Below are positions 28,911-39,365 of a stretch of DNA of 64,000 bases, piece by piece; within the stretch, counting starts at the first letter, position 1, and every line of letters begins with the position of its first letter. The stretch lies in assembly GCF_000819845.1 (NCBI RefSeq), contig NZ_CDCG01000003.1, forward strand, positions 20,061 through 84,060, in the 5' to 3' direction. Source of the DNA: Aeromonas enteropelogenes (GTDB lineage: Bacteria; Pseudomonadota; Gammaproteobacteria; Enterobacterales; Aeromonadaceae). Below the pieces are notes generated by a model. The model ran no database searches, was not told where the DNA came from, and saw only the letters and a program-made list of their open reading frames with translations. The position numbers were made by a program, and so were the translations under genes.

Positions 28911-30485
28911 ATGAAATTGGGAAAAATATCTGCGGCAGTGAGCATGATCCTCTCCGCCGGTGTCATGGCAAAAACGGACAAACCGAATATTCTGGTCATC
29001 TTCGGCGATGACGTCGGCTGGCAGAACGTCAGCGCCTATGGCATGGGCACCATGGGTTACACCACCCCCAATATCGACCGGATCGCCAACGAAGGCGTCA
29101 AGTTCACCGATCACTACGCCCAGCCAAGTTCGACGGCGGGCCGCGCCGCCTTCCTGACCGGCCAGTACCCCATTCGCTCCGGCATGACGACGGTTGCCAT
29201 GCCTGGTGGTGCCCTGGGTCTGAAAAAAGAGTCTCCTTCCCTCGCCGAAGTACTCAAAGCCGTCGGCTACAAGACCGGCCAGTTTGGCAAGAACCACCTG
29301 GGGGATCACAACTTTGCCCTGCCGACCGTCCATGGCTTCGACGAATTCTTCGGCAACCTCTATCACCTCAATACACAAGAAGAACACGAGCAACGGGATT
29401 ACCAGAATTTTGCCAAGAAGTACTCTGGCTCGGTGGAGGCGTACAGCAAGAAGTTCGGTACCCGCGGCGTCCTGCACTGCTATGCCACCGAGACCGAAGA
29501 CAAAACAGTCGACCCGCGTTTCGGCGAAGTCGGCAAACAGAAATGTACCGATACCGGCCCGCTGGGCCAGGAGCGGATGAAGGACTTCGACCGCGCCGAG
29601 ATGATCCCGGCCGCCCTCAAGTTCATCGACAACTCGCTCAAGGAAGACAAGCCCTTCTTTACCTGGGTCAATACCAGCCGCATGCACCTCTATACCCGTC
29701 TCAACGACAAGTGGCGCTATGCTGCCGAGCAGTACACCAGTGAATACGACTACCATGGTAGCGGCATGATGCAGCACGACAGCGACATCGGCTATCTGCT
29801 CGACGAGCTGGAAAAACGGGGTCTGAAAGAGAACACCATCGTCATCTATACCACTGACAATGGTCCGGAACACTCCTCCTGGCCTTATGGCGCCACCACG
29901 CCATTCCGCGGCGAGAAGATGACAACCTATGAAGGGGGCGTCCGGGTGCCCATGATGGCACGCTGGCCGGCACAGATCCCGGCGGGTGGCGTCCTCAATG
30001 GAATCCAGGGTCACCAGGATCTTTTTACCACCCTGGCAGCGGCGGCTGGCGTTCCTGACGTCAGCAAGAAGATGATGGACGAGAAGAAACAGTACATAGA
30101 TGGCGTCAACAACCTCGCCTACTGGGAAGGCAAGAGCAAGGACTCGGCTCGCGACTCCATCTTCTACTACTTCGAGGACAAGCTCTCGGCGGTGCGGGTC
30201 GGCCCCTGGAAGTTCCACTTCGCGGTGGCAGAGAACTACTATGACAACCTCAAGCCCCTCTCCAAGCCCAAGCTCTACAACCTGAGAGCCGATCCGTTCG
30301 AGAGTTACGACTCCATCGATGCCAACGGCCACCTGGTGCAGAAAATGTCCTGGATGCTGGCACCGGTCAGCGAGATGGTTGGCGAGCATGTCAACACCCT
30401 GGTCAAGTATCCGCCGGTTCAGGGGAGCACCACCTTCGACATGGCCAAGGTCATTCAGGAAGCCATGCAGAAAACCCAGCAGTAA
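28911..30485 (+). CDS. Ser-type arylsulfatase
   Basis: An exported sulfatase of the alkaline-phosphatase superfamily, 524 residues. The signal peptide is [20 protein letters not shown]; the metal-binding pair is Asp33-Asp34 (FGDDVG). The modification motif reads S74-T-A-G-R78 followed by LTG, so the residue converted to formylglycine is a serine and not a cysteine. Ser-type sulfatases need a radical-SAM maturase, encoded 115 bases downstream. Later motifs include [21 protein letters not shown]. The ATG at 28911 has GGAG upstream. Substrate unknown; Klebsiella AtsA is a Ser-type relative. Confidence 0.92.
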   Translation: MKLGKISAAVSMILSAGVMAKTDKPNILVIFGDDVGWQNVSAYGMGTMGYTTPNIDRIANEGVKFTDHYAQPSSTAGRAAFLTGQYPIRSGMTTVAMPGGALGLKKESPSLAEVLKAVGYKTGQFGKNHLGDHNFALPTVHGFDEFFGNLYHLNTQEEHEQRDYQNFAKKYSGSVEAYSKKFGTRGVLHCYATETEDKTVDPRFGEVGKQKCTDTGPLGQERMKDFDRAEMIPAALKFIDNSLKEDKPFFTWVNTSRMHLYTRLNDKWRYAAEQYTSEYDYHGSGMMQHDSDIGYLLDELEKRGLKENTIVIYTTDNGPEHSSWPYGATTPFRGEKMTTYEGGVRVPMMARWPAQIPAGGVLNGIQGHQDLFTTLAAAAGVPDVSKKMMDEKKQYIDGVNNLAYWEGKSKDSARDSIFYYFEDKLSAVRVGPWKFHFAVAENYYDNLKPLSKPKLYNLRADPFESYDSIDANGHLVQKMSWMLAPVSEMVGEHVNTLVKYPPVQGSTTFDMAKVIQEAMQKTQQ

Positions 30486-30492
30486 ACGATAC

Positions 30493-30514
30493 GGCGGAGG
30501 GCCATCCCTCCGCC
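30493..30514 (+). other. stem-loop between sulfatase and maturase genes
   Basis: GGCGGAGGG / CCCTCCGCC pair over 9 bp around CCAT, directly after the sulfatase stop. It has no T-run. It may stabilise or partly attenuate the transcript ahead of the maturase gene. Confidence 0.5.
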
Positions 30515-30600
30515 ATCTTCTTCCCGCTGGCTGACACCTTTCCCTTTCGTCAGGTTTTCATCCCGTATCGACCTCGCCCGTCGTCATCAGAAGAGTAACG

Positions 30601-31899
30601 ATGAACAAAATCCGGACCCGTGACACGACGCACCTGGACGTCACCCCGCTCAAAACCGCCAGCCGTGACAACAGCGGCGCCTATACCCGCCGCTTCCACG
30701 TCATGGCCAAACCGGGGGGCTCCAAGTGCAACATTGATTGCCAATATTGCTTCTACCTGCACAAGGAAGACCTGCTCCATCAACCCAGACAACCCAGGAT
30801 GGATGAAGAGACCCTGGATACCTTCATCCGCAGCTACATCGAGGGACAGGATGGCGACGAGATCGTCTTCTCCTGGCAGGGCGGTGAACCGACCCTGCTC
30901 GGCATCGACTACTTTCGCCAGATAGTGGCGCTGCAGCAAAAGTATTGTCCGCCCGGGGTCAGCATCCGCAACGACTTGCAGACCAACGGCATCCTGCTCA
31001 ATGACGAGTGGTGCCGGTTTCTCAAGGAGCACGGCTTTCTGGTTGGCCTCTCCATCGACGGGCCCCGCGCACTGCACGACAAATACCGAGTGACCCGCAG
31101 CGGCAAACCCACCTTCGATCTGGTGATGGCGGCGGCCGATCTGCTGCGCAAACATCAGATCCCCTTCAATGCCCTGACCGTCATCAACCGGCACAATGCG
31201 AAATATCCCCTCGAGGTGTATCGCTTTCTGACCCGGGAGCTGGGGGCCAGCTACATCCAGTTCACCCCCTGCGTCGAGGCCAGCGATTTCAAACGCACGG
31301 CCCCGCAATTCTGGAACGACAGCATGCTGCCCCTGGTTGGCAGCGAGCTGAGCAAACCCGGCCACCCCATGTCGATCGTCACGGACTGGTCGGTGGATCC
31401 CGATGATTGGGGCACCTTTCTGGCAACCGTGTTCGAGGAGTGGGTCAACAACGACCTGGGGCGCGTGCTGGTCAATCTGTTCGAAACCGCCGTGGCCCAA
31501 ACCATGGGATACCCCTCCCAGCTCTGCGTCACCGCCGAGTTTTGCGGCAAGGCCCTGGCCATTGAGCACGATGGCAGCGTCTTCTCCTGCGATCACTTCG
31601 TCTATCCGGAGTATCGGCTGGGGGATATCAAACAGCGCCCCTTGAGCCACATGGCCTTCTCCACCCGCCAGGAGGCATTTGGCATGTCCAAGCGGGACAG
31701 CCTGCCCGATTACTGCCTAAAGTGCCCCTACCTGACGCTCTGCTGGGGCGAATGCCCCAAGAATCGTCTGGTCAGGGCCCCGGATGGCGAGATTGGCCTG
31801 AACTACCTCTGCCCTGGGATAAAGCGTTTCTTCGACTACGCGGCCCCCATACTGGCAGGCATCGCCCACGTGCTGAAAGAACAGGATCAGGGTAGATGA
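30601..31899 (+). CDS. anaerobic sulfatase maturase (radical SAM, SPASM)
   Basis: Oxidises the active-site Ser or Cys of sulfatases to C-alpha-formylglycine, in the cytosol before export. The 432-residue enzyme has the radical-SAM motif C43-x3-C47-x2-C50 (CNIDCQYC) followed by YCFYLHKE, and a C-terminal SPASM region with many cysteines (CVTAEFCGK, FSCDHFVYP, CLKCPYLTLCWGECPKNR) for two auxiliary 4Fe-4S clusters. It is of the AtsB/anSME type. Location next to a Ser-type sulfatase identifies its likely substrate. The ATG at 30601 follows AGAGTAACG. Confidence 0.93.
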   Translation: MNKIRTRDTTHLDVTPLKTASRDNSGAYTRRFHVMAKPGGSKCNIDCQYCFYLHKEDLLHQPRQPRMDEETLDTFIRSYIEGQDGDEIVFSWQGGEPTLLGIDYFRQIVALQQKYCPPGVSIRNDLQTNGILLNDEWCRFLKEHGFLVGLSIDGPRALHDKYRVTRSGKPTFDLVMAAADLLRKHQIPFNALTVINRHNAKYPLEVYRFLTRELGASYIQFTPCVEASDFKRTAPQFWNDSMLPLVGSELSKPGHPMSIVTDWSVDPDDWGTFLATVFEEWVNNDLGRVLVNLFETAVAQTMGYPSQLCVTAEFCGKALAIEHDGSVFSCDHFVYPEYRLGDIKQRPLSHMAFSTRQEAFGMSKRDSLPDYCLKCPYLTLCWGECPKNRLVRAPDGEIGLNYLCPGIKRFFDYAAPILAGIAHVLKEQDQGR

Positions 31900-32484
31900 G
31901 CACCGGGCATGGCCGCCCAACGTTTGTCCACCTTTTCGCTCTCTGTATCAAGTCTCTTTGTCAGCCTCTTGTCTTCTCCAACCTTCTCCAACCCATCGGC
32001 CATCACGGTGGGTTGCCCCTCTTTACCTGCCCTGCCCGGCACGCCATGTTTTATGGCTAACCCCATGTGGGTATTAACGCCAATAAATAACTGACAATTC
32101 TGATTTTTATTTTTCCAACTCCCAGTCCTTTTATTCACCCCCTATTATCTGGTCTGACCAAAAATAAATTACGTTACATTTTGCAACGTTCAATTTCATT
32201 TAAAAAACAGACTGAATACATCTAGCAGAACATAAAAAAAAGAAAACGATTTACCATCCATAATGATATTAATCGACTCATTACATTTGACCAAACATGC
32301 CTTTTTGTTATATAGTAGAAATTAATTCACCTTTTGGTTTCACCTGAAATCTCAAGTTAAATAATAAAAAACAATACCCCGCGCTATATCAAGGACCCCT
32401 GATTCTCTCTTGCCTTAATTTATTTTGGCGGGATGAGTGCAGCTATTTCGGAAGGAAAAATCACACTCACAGTTCGGATCCTCT
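31900..32484. other. long intergenic region before the chemoreceptor gene
   Basis: About 585 bases without a supported gene. From about 32090 it is strikingly AT-rich compared with the rest of the window, with T- and A-tracts (such as TTTTTGTTATATAGTAG near 32302). This probably holds the chemoreceptor promoter. Short open frames on both strands near 31887-32138 lack supporting features. Confidence 0.5.
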
Positions 32485-34137
32485 ATGTCCATCAACAACA
32501 TGACCATCGGCAAGAAGCTGAGCGCCGCATTCATCGTATTGGGGCTGATGCTGGCCTCCATCGGCGGCTTCTCCCTGCTGCAGTTCGAGAATATGAACAC
32601 GCAGACGCTGGATATCACAGATGCGGTGATCCCCAGCATCAATCGCGCCAACGATATTCGCAATGTCGCGACCGATCTGCGTCGCCATGAATTGCTCTAT
32701 TTCGTCAATTTCGATGATGAGCAAAAACGAAATGAATATCGGGTCATCATGGACAGCAAGCCGGCACAAATGGACATGCTGCTCGAGGAATATCGCAAGA
32801 CGCTATTTGATCAAAACGAGACCCGTCTTTTCGAAGATCTGAAATCCGATTGGCGCAATTACCTGAATTTTTACTACAAGGTAAAAAATACTCTGGAACA
32901 AGGTGATACCCTCAACGCACGTTATATGTTCCTGCGCGATGGCACGCCCCTTTACGACAAGCTCCACGAGGCCGTCGAGGCACTCATCAAGATCAACCAG
33001 GACTATGCGGTCGAAGGGCGCAGCATGGCCGAACAGGCCTATAGCAACGCACGCCTCAACATCATGATCACCCTACTGCTGGGGGTCATCGCCGTGGTCG
33101 TGTTCGCCACCATCCTGACTCGCCAGATCCGCGATCCCCTGTTGATGCTGGCCGATCAGGCCCAGCAGATTGCGTCCGGCCGTCTGGGGCGCGGCACCCT
33201 GTGTGACTGGTTCGATCAGGGCCGCTTCCACAAGGACGAGATTGGCCAACTTGCCCACTCCATCCGCCACATGAAGGAGGGGCTGACCGACCTGGTCAAC
33301 GATATCGACGCCTCGGTCAGCCAGCTGAGCTGCGCCGTGGAAGAGGTAAGCACCATCTCGGTTCAGGCTTCCCAGAGCATGCATCAGCAGCAGCAGGAGA
33401 TTGCCCAGGTCGCCACCGCCATGAACGAGATGCAGACCACGGTACATGAAGTTGCCCGCAACTCCACCGACGCAGCCGTCGCGGCACAGCACGCCTTTGA
33501 AGCGTCCCATCAGGGCAATCAGGTCGTGCTGGATGCCATCGACAGCATCGAAGAGGTCTCCAGCCAGCTGGAGCAGACCGGCCAGGTGATCCACAACCTG
33601 GAGCAGGAGAGCAGCAATATCGGCGTGGTACTGGACGTGATCCGCGGCATCGCCGATCAGACCAACCTGCTGGCCCTCAACGCCGCCATCGAGGCTGCGC
33701 GCGCCGGTGAACAGGGTCGCGGCTTTGCCGTGGTAGCCGATGAGGTACGCACCCTGGCCAAACGCACCCAGGACTCGACCTGCGAGATCAACAAGATCAT
33801 CGAGATACTGCAAAACTGCGCCATCGATGCCGGCAATGCCATGCAGGCCAATCGCGACCAGATGGTGACTTCCGTCGAGCTGGCACGCCAGGCGGGCAAT
33901 AGCATCGGCAAGATCAACGAGGCGGTGACCCATATCACCGACATGAACACCCAGATTGCCAGCGCCACCGAGCAGCAGAACACGGTGACGGGCGAGCTCA
34001 ACCGCAACATGGTCACCATTCACGAGGTCGCCGACGAGAACGCCCAGGGTGCGCAACACACGGCCCAGGCCTGCCAGGATCTCAATAAACTGGCCATTCA
34101 CCTGCAGCAGAGCATCGGCCGTTTCAGCCTGACCTGA
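32485..34137 (+). CDS. methyl-accepting chemotaxis protein
   Basis: An inner-membrane chemoreceptor of 550 residues: TM1 at about residues 12-32, a four-helix-bundle periplasmic sensor of ~150 residues, TM2 at about 190-210, a HAMP domain, and a cytoplasmic signalling domain with the conserved hairpin tip [20 protein letters not shown]. There is no C-terminal NWETF-type CheR/CheB tether. The start is uncertain: ATG 32485 ([12 protein letters not shown]) has only GGA upstream; ATG 32500 and GTG 32437 are possible. The sensed ligand is unknown. A good terminator follows. Confidence 0.92.
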   Translation: MSINNMTIGKKLSAAFIVLGLMLASIGGFSLLQFENMNTQTLDITDAVIPSINRANDIRNVATDLRRHELLYFVNFDDEQKRNEYRVIMDSKPAQMDMLLEEYRKTLFDQNETRLFEDLKSDWRNYLNFYYKVKNTLEQGDTLNARYMFLRDGTPLYDKLHEAVEALIKINQDYAVEGRSMAEQAYSNARLNIMITLLLGVIAVVVFATILTRQIRDPLLMLADQAQQIASGRLGRGTLCDWFDQGRFHKDEIGQLAHSIRHMKEGLTDLVNDIDASVSQLSCAVEEVSTISVQASQSMHQQQQEIAQVATAMNEMQTTVHEVARNSTDAAVAAQHAFEASHQGNQVVLDAIDSIEEVSSQLEQTGQVIHNLEQESSNIGVVLDVIRGIADQTNLLALNAAIEAARAGEQGRGFAVVADEVRTLAKRTQDSTCEINKIIEILQNCAIDAGNAMQANRDQMVTSVELARQAGNSIGKINEAVTHITDMNTQIASATEQQNTVTGELNRNMVTIHEVADENAQGAQHTAQACQDLNKLAIHLQQSIGRFSLT

Positions 34138-34170
34138 TACCTATACCAACAACAAGCTCCCCCTATTTTC

Positions 34171-34199
34171 ACGGCGCCATTCAATGGCGCCGTTTTTTT
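34171..34199 (+). terminator. Rho-independent terminator after the chemoreceptor gene
   Basis: ACGGCGCCAT / ATGGCGCCGT stem with a 3-base loop followed by TTTTTT. Confidence 0.88.
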
Positions 34200-34236
34200 A
34201 TGCCTCTCTAACTTTCTTTCGCCGAGCGACATAAAA

Positions 34237-34260
34237 AAGGCCCTGCTGATGCAGGGCCTT
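34237..34260 (-). terminator. Rho-independent terminator of the gcv operon
   Basis: AAGGCCCTGC / GCAGGGCCTT stem with a 4-base loop; read on the minus strand it is followed by TTTTTTATG. It lies 44 bases after the gcvP stop. Confidence 0.85.
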
Positions 34261-34303
34261 ATGGTTCACAAGGTCACGGCGCTTTAGCCGCGAACGCCTC
34301 TTC

Positions 34304-37180
34304 TTACTTGGCGTAATCTTCGGTGGGTACGCAGGAGCAGAACAGGTTGCGATCGCCGTAGACGTCGTCGATGCGGTTGACCGACGGCCACAGCTTAGCG
34401 GCGCGCACGGCGTCGGACGGGAAGACCGCCTCGGCGCGGCTGTAGGCACGGTTCCACTGCTCGTCCATCACGTCATCCTGAGTGTGGGGCGCGTGCACCA
34501 GCGGGTTGTCGGTCAAGCTCCAGTGGCCGTCCTGCACCTTGGCGATCTCGGCGCGGATGGCGATCATCGCCTCGACGAAGCGATCCAGCTCGCGCTTGGA
34601 TTCGGATTCGGTCGGTTCAACCATCAGGGTACCCGCCACCGGGAAGCTCATGGTCGGCGCGTGGAAGCCAAAATCCATCAGGCGCTTGGCCACGTCCATC
34701 TCGCTGATGCCACAGGCTTCTTTGAGCGGACGGATATCCAGGATGCACTCGTGGGCAACGCGATGGTTGCGACCGGTGTAGAGCACCGGGAAGGCCTCGC
34801 CGAGCTTCTTGGCCAGGTAGTTGGCGTTGAGGATGGCGACCTGAGTGGATTTCTTCAGCCCCTCGTCACCCAGCATGGCGATATACATCCAGCTGATGGG
34901 CAGGATGCTGGCCGAGCCGAACGGTGCGGCCGATACGGCGCCGTTGTCACGGCTCTCCTTGTCGGTCTTGACCACGGCGTGACCGGCCACGAACGGTGCC
35001 AGATGCTGTTTCACGCCGATGGGGCCCATGCCCGGACCGCCACCACCGTGGGGGATGGCGAAGGTCTTGTGCAGGTTGAGGTGGGAGACGTCCGCGCCGA
35101 TAAAGCCAGGCGCAGTGAGGCCCACTTGTGCGTTCATGTTGGCGCCGTCCAGATAGACCTGACCACCGTACTGGTGAACGATGTCGCACACCTCCTTGAT
35201 GGTCTCCTCGTACACCCCGTGGGTGGAGGGGTAGGTCACCATCAGACAGGAGAGCTGATCCCCCGCCTCGGCCGCCTTGGCGCGCAGGTCGTCGAGATCC
35301 ACGTTGCCGGCCTTGTCACAGGCGGTAACGATCACCTTGAGACCCGCCATCTGGGCAGACGCCGGGTTGGTACCGTGGGCAGAAGCCGGAATGAGGCAGA
35401 TGTCGCGATGCCCCTCGCCGCGAGACTCGTGGTACTTCTTGATGGCGAGCAGGCCGGCGTATTCGCCCTGGGCACCGGAGTTGGGCTGCATGCAGACCGC
35501 ATCGTAGCCGGTCACTTTCACCAACCAGTCTTCAAGGTCTGCCAGCAGCAGCTGGTAACCCCTGGCCTGCTCGAGCGGGGCGAACGGGTGCAGCTTGCCG
35601 AACTCGGGCCAGGTCACCGGGATCATCTCGGCGGTGGCGTTGAGCTTCATGGTGCAAGAGCCGAGCGAAATCATGGCGTAGTTGAGCGCCAGATCTTTCG
35701 CTTCGAGACGGTGGATGTAACGCAGCATCTCGGTCTCGGAGTGGTACTTGTTGAACACCTCGTGGGTCAGCACGGCGTCGGTGCGCAGCAGATCCTGCGG
35801 GATGGCGTGATGGGCCTGGGCCGCCTTGTCCAGCGCCTCCAGATCCAGGCCGTGGCCCGCACCCAGGAACAACTCAAACAGCTCGGCCACGTCATCACGG
35901 GTGGTGGTCTCGGACAGCGACACCCCCACGGCGCCATCCAGATCGGCGCGCAGGTTGATGCCCAGCCCCTCGGCCTTGGCGATCAGCTCTGATTTGCCCG
36001 CTGTCAGCACAGTGAGGGTATCGAACCAGCTGTCGTGCTTGAGGGCCACGCCCTTGGCTTTCAGCCCCAGCGCCAGGATGCTGGTCAGACGGTGTACGCG
36101 GGAGGCGATGGTTTTCAGCCCCACCGGACCGTGGTAGACGGCGTAGAAGCTCGCCATGTTGGCCAACAGCACCTGGGCGGTACAGATGTTGGAGTTGGCC
36201 TTTTCGCGGCGGATATGCTGCTCGCGGGTCTGCATCGCCATGCGCAGGGCATTCTTGCCACGGGCATCCTTGGAGACGCCGATGATGCGGCCCGGCATGG
36301 AGCGCTTGTAGGCGTCGCGGGTGGCGAAGAAGGCGGCGTGAGGACCACCGTAACCCATGGGCACGCCAAAACGCTGGGCAGAGCCCAGCACCACATCGGC
36401 GCCCAGCTCGCCCGGGGATTTGAGCAGCAAGAGCGACAAGATGTCGGCGCTGACGCAGGCCAGGCCCTTCTGGGCCTGCACCGCGGCGATCAGGGCGCGC
36501 AGATCTTTGACTTCACCCGTGGTAGTGGGGTACTGGAACAGGGCACCGAACACCTCTTCGCTCACCGCATCAGAGGCGGCACCGACTGCCACGTCGAAGC
36601 CGAAGTGCACCGCCCGCTCCTTGACCACGTCGATCACCTGGGGATGCACGTCGTCGGCCACGAAGAAGAGGTTGGACTTGGACTTGGCCATCCGCTTAGC
36701 GAGTGCCATGGCTTCGGCAGCGGCGGTGGCTTCATCCAGCAGGGAGGCGCTGGCGAGATCCATGCCGGTCAGGTCCAGAGTCAGCTGCTGGAAGTTGAGC
36801 AGGGCTTCGAGACGGCCCTGGGCCAGCTCGGGCTGATAGGGGGTATAGGCGGTGTACCAGCCCGGGTTCTCCAGCACGTTGCGCAGGATGACATGGGGCA
36901 CGTGGGTATCGTGATAACCCATGCCGATATAGCTCTTGGCAATCTTGTTCTGGGCGGCGTAACCCTTGAGCTTAGCCAGGGCCTCCACCTCCGTCATGCT
37001 GGCGCCGATCCCCAGAGGGCCGGGACGACGGATGGCGGCCGGGACTGTCTGCTCAATCAGATCGTCCAGGCTCTCGGCACCCACTTCGGCCAACAGCACG
37101 CGCAGCTCTTCCTCACCCGGGCCGATGTGACGGCGGATGAAATCGGTTTTTTGCTCGAGTTCAAACAATGACTGGGTCAT
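34304..37180 (-). CDS. gcvP: glycine dehydrogenase (decarboxylating), P protein
   Basis: Decarboxylates glycine with PLP and transfers the aminomethyl group to the lipoyl arm of GcvH. At 958 residues it is the single-chain form. The PLP lysine is Lys705 in [18 protein letters not shown]. The N-terminus [10 protein letters not shown] and [11 protein letters not shown] match the family; I use the ATG at 37180 because GGAATAGGGAA precedes it, while the open frame to 37243 adds 21 unsupported residues. It is last in gcvT-gcvH-gcvP, separated from gcvH by 191 bases with an attenuator-like hairpin. Confidence 0.96.
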   Translation of the reverse strand: MTQSLFELEQKTDFIRRHIGPGEEELRVLLAEVGAESLDDLIEQTVPAAIRRPGPLGIGASMTEVEALAKLKGYAAQNKIAKSYIGMGYHDTHVPHVILRNVLENPGWYTAYTPYQPELAQGRLEALLNFQQLTLDLTGMDLASASLLDEATAAAEAMALAKRMAKSKSNLFFVADDVHPQVIDVVKERAVHFGFDVAVGAASDAVSEEVFGALFQYPTTTGEVKDLRALIAAVQAQKGLACVSADILSLLLLKSPGELGADVVLGSAQRFGVPMGYGGPHAAFFATRDAYKRSMPGRIIGVSKDARGKNALRMAMQTREQHIRREKANSNICTAQVLLANMASFYAVYHGPVGLKTIASRVHRLTSILALGLKAKGVALKHDSWFDTLTVLTAGKSELIAKAEGLGINLRADLDGAVGVSLSETTTRDDVAELFELFLGAGHGLDLEALDKAAQAHHAIPQDLLRTDAVLTHEVFNKYHSETEMLRYIHRLEAKDLALNYAMISLGSCTMKLNATAEMIPVTWPEFGKLHPFAPLEQARGYQLLLADLEDWLVKVTGYDAVCMQPNSGAQGEYAGLLAIKKYHESRGEGHRDICLIPASAHGTNPASAQMAGLKVIVTACDKAGNVDLDDLRAKAAEAGDQLSCLMVTYPSTHGVYEETIKEVCDIVHQYGGQVYLDGANMNAQVGLTAPGFIGADVSHLNLHKTFAIPHGGGGPGMGPIGVKQHLAPFVAGHAVVKTDKESRDNGAVSAAPFGSASILPISWMYIAMLGDEGLKKSTQVAILNANYLAKKLGEAFPVLYTGRNHRVAHECILDIRPLKEACGISEMDVAKRLMDFGFHAPTMSFPVAGTLMVEPTESESKRELDRFVEAMIAIRAEIAKVQDGHWSLTDNPLVHAPHTQDDVMDEQWNRAYSRAEAVFPSDAVRAAKLWPSVNRIDDVYGDRNLFCSCVPTEDYAK

Positions 37181-37339
37181 TTCCCTATTCCTGCTCATAA
37201 ATCCTGATAAAAAGCACTGATAGTCGGCCTGGACCGACTCCACTCATGTTCATGGGTGCCGCAATGGAACTGTTATCCCATTGTGGCGGATGCGCGCCGG
37301 CATCCTGCGGCCCGCTCGTTGGCAGACCGTCATACAAAA

Positions 37340-37364
37340 GGGCCCCGCACGCTGTGCAGGGCCC
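37340..37364 (-). terminator. attenuator-like hairpin between gcvH and gcvP
   Basis: On the minus strand GGGCCC-T-GCAC / GTGC-G-GGGCCC forms a 10-pair stem with one internal mismatch, followed by TTTTGTATG. It may reduce read-through into gcvP or stabilise the gcvH 3' end. Confidence 0.5.
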
Positions 37365-37371
37365 GGAGGCA

Positions 37372-37761
37372 TTACTCTTCGTCCACCACGTTCTGGTAGC
37401 CTTCGGCGTCCAGCAGGTTGGCCAGCTCGCCTGCGTCATCCAGCTTGATGCGGAACAACCAGCCAGCCTGGTACGGATCGGAGTTGACCAGCTCGGGGCT
37501 GCCTTCCAGCTCTTCGTTGACGGCGATGATCTCGCCGCTCACCGGGCTGTAGATGTCGGAGGCGGCTTTTACCGACTCGGCCACGGCGCAGTCGTCACCG
37601 GCGCTGACCTGCTTACCCACCTCGGGCAACTCGACAAACACCATGTCCCCCAACAGCTCCTGGGCGTGCTCGGTGATACCGACGACGGCCTCACCGTTGG
37701 CTTCGACACGGATCCACTCGTGGGAGGTGGCATATTTCAGTTCGCTCGGGATATGGCTCAT
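37372..37761 (-). CDS. gcvH: glycine cleavage system H protein
   Basis: The lipoyl carrier that shuttles aminomethyl intermediates between GcvP, GcvT and dihydrolipoamide dehydrogenase. It has 129 residues, as in E. coli, and the lipoylation site is Lys65 in ESVKAASD. Other family features are TSHEWIRVE and [12 protein letters not shown]. The start ATG at 37761 has GGAAG upstream. Hairpins flank it on both sides within the operon. Confidence 0.97.
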   Translation of the reverse strand: MSHIPSELKYATSHEWIRVEANGEAVVGITEHAQELLGDMVFVELPEVGKQVSAGDDCAVAESVKAASDIYSPVSGEIIAVNEELEGSPELVNSDPYQAGWLFRIKLDDAGELANLLDAEGYQNVVDEE

Positions 37762-37804
37762 TTGTGCTTCCTTAATGTACTTGGATCACTTTTTACAAAA
37801 GGGC

Positions 37805-37829
37805 GCGGCGCAGGACCTTCCTGCGCCGC
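37805..37829 (-). terminator. attenuator-like hairpin between gcvT and gcvH
   Basis: GCGGCGCAGGA / TCCTGCGCCGC form an 11-bp perfect stem with a 3-base loop. On the minus strand it is followed within a few bases by CCCTTTTGTA, the same tail found after the gcvH-gcvP hairpin. Confidence 0.5.
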
Positions 37830-37838
37830 CATCAATCA

Positions 37839-38936
37839 TTACACCAGCGCCTGACCATTGCGGACGAAGGCGGGCTTGGTCACCTTCACGGTAACCAATT
37901 TCTTGCGGATCTCAACCTGGGCCTGTGCGCCGATGTCACGGGGCACCCGCGCCAGGGCGATGCTGTAGCCCAGGGTCGGGGAGAAGGAGCCTGAGGTGAT
38001 CACCCCTTCCCGCGGCTCGCCATCGGCACCGGTAAAGGTGACCGCCATGCCGGCACGCAAGACCCCTTTCTCTTCCATCACCAGGCCCACCAGCTTGTGC
38101 TGGTTGCCCGCCGCTTTCTGCGCTTCCAGCGCGGCGCGGCCGATAAACTGGCGATCGGCCGGCTCCCAGGCGATGGTCCAGGCCATATTGGCAGCGAGCG
38201 GAGAGATAGACTCGTCCATGTCCTGACCATAGAGGTTCATGCCGGCTTCGAGACGCAGGGTATCCCGCGCGCCCAGGCCGCAGGGGGCAACCCCTGCATC
38301 CAGCAGCCCCTGCCACAGATCGCACGCCTTCTCTTGCGGCACCACGATCTCGTAGCCATCTTCGCCGGTGTAGCCGGTGGTGGCGATGAAGAGATCGCCG
38401 GCCTGCACGCCGAAGAAGGGCTTCATCCCCACCACGGCGGTGCGCTGGGAGGCGCTCAGGACGGAGGCCACCTTGAGCTTGGCGTTGGGGCCCTGCACCG
38501 CGATCATGGCGAGCTCGGGGCGCTCGGTCACGGTGACATCGAAATCGATGGCGTGGTGGCGGATCCAGGCCAGATCCTTCTCGCGGGTGGCGGAGTTGAC
38601 CACCAGGCGGTAGAAGGTATCAGTCAGGTAATAGGTGATGAGGTCGTCGATGACGCCCCCTTCGGGATTGAGCATGCCGCTATAGAGGGCCTTGCCGGAG
38701 ACGGTCAGCTTGGCCACATCGTTGGCCAGCAGGTGTTGCAGGAAGGCTTTGACCCGCTCGCCGGTCAGATCGACGATGGTCATGTGGGAGACATCGAACA
38801 TGCCAGCGTCGCTGCGCACCGCGTGGTGCTCTTCCAGCTGGGAACCGTAGTTGATGGGCATTTCCCAACCATGGAAGTCCACCATTTTGGCGCCGGCTTC
38901 CAGGTGTTTGGGATGCAGTACAGTAGTCTGGATCAT
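37839..38936 (-). CDS. gcvT: glycine cleavage system T protein (aminomethyltransferase)
   Basis: Transfers the one-carbon unit from the aminomethyl-lipoyl arm of GcvH to tetrahydrofolate and releases ammonia. The 365 residues show the family opening [21 protein letters not shown] and MFDVSHM, and the folate-binding region [10 protein letters not shown]. It is the first gene of the operon; the ATG at 38936 has GGAAAG upstream. In E. coli this operon sits beside ubiI/ubiH as it does here. Confidence 0.97.
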   Translation of the reverse strand: MIQTTVLHPKHLEAGAKMVDFHGWEMPINYGSQLEEHHAVRSDAGMFDVSHMTIVDLTGERVKAFLQHLLANDVAKLTVSGKALYSGMLNPEGGVIDDLITYYLTDTFYRLVVNSATREKDLAWIRHHAIDFDVTVTERPELAMIAVQGPNAKLKVASVLSASQRTAVVGMKPFFGVQAGDLFIATTGYTGEDGYEIVVPQEKACDLWQGLLDAGVAPCGLGARDTLRLEAGMNLYGQDMDESISPLAANMAWTIAWEPADRQFIGRAALEAQKAAGNQHKLVGLVMEEKGVLRAGMAVTFTGADGEPREGVITSGSFSPTLGYSIALARVPRDIGAQAQVEIRKKLVTVKVTKPAFVRNGQALV

Positions 38937-39365
38937 CGCATTCTTTCCTTAGCAAAAAGCCCTTTAGCGTTAGCGACAACTCTCGCAACCCGCCCGATTC
39001 ACTGCAAAGATAAGCCTTCACAGCAAAGAGAGCCGGTCACCGGGTCTGTGCTCGCTCCTGCCCTTGCCGGGCAAGAGGGATTCCTTGAACGGGACGGATT
39101 ATATGCCAAGCGGGCCCATGCGCCGCTCAAAAAAAACTAATCCCCTCCCGTTTAAGTGCTTCCAGACACTAAGATAAACGCCAAGATAAAAACAGCCGTA
39201 AACGGAAGAAGTCGAGATTAAATTTCGATTTTCACCGTTTCGTCACAATTTGCAGAAAAACGTTTCGCACTGCACCAAAATTAAAGGCTGACGCCTCGTC
39301 AGGGGCATCAGCCTTGCCAGATTACTTTTTTTATAAAAAAAGCCGGGTAATATTAGTTTTTTTCA
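38937..39365. other. gcv leader and promoter region
   Basis: The gap upstream of gcvT contains a minus-strand TATAAT at 39098-39103 without a good -35, so any transcript would have a leader of about 155 bases. The leader has small GC hairpins (such as CCGG-TGA-CCGG near 39040), but no glycine riboswitch core that I can recognise. No gene is supported. Confidence 0.4.
39283..39316 (-). terminator. terminator-like hairpin after ubiI
   Basis: AAGGCTGA / TCAGCCTT pair over 8 bp with an inner GCC-GGC continuation. On the minus strand it is followed by TAATTTT. It lies 50 bases after the ubiI stop. Confidence 0.55.

Noticed and set aside
31887..32138. A minus-strand frame of 83 codons after the maturase gene
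   Set aside because: It overlaps the maturase end, its N-terminal part falls in AT-rich DNA, and it has no recognisable domain. Evidence is too weak for a gene.
38937..39100. A glycine riboswitch in the gcvT leader
   Set aside because: The leader is long and structured, but I could not find the conserved glycine aptamer core in one or two copies. A covariance-model search (Rfam RF00504) would settle it.
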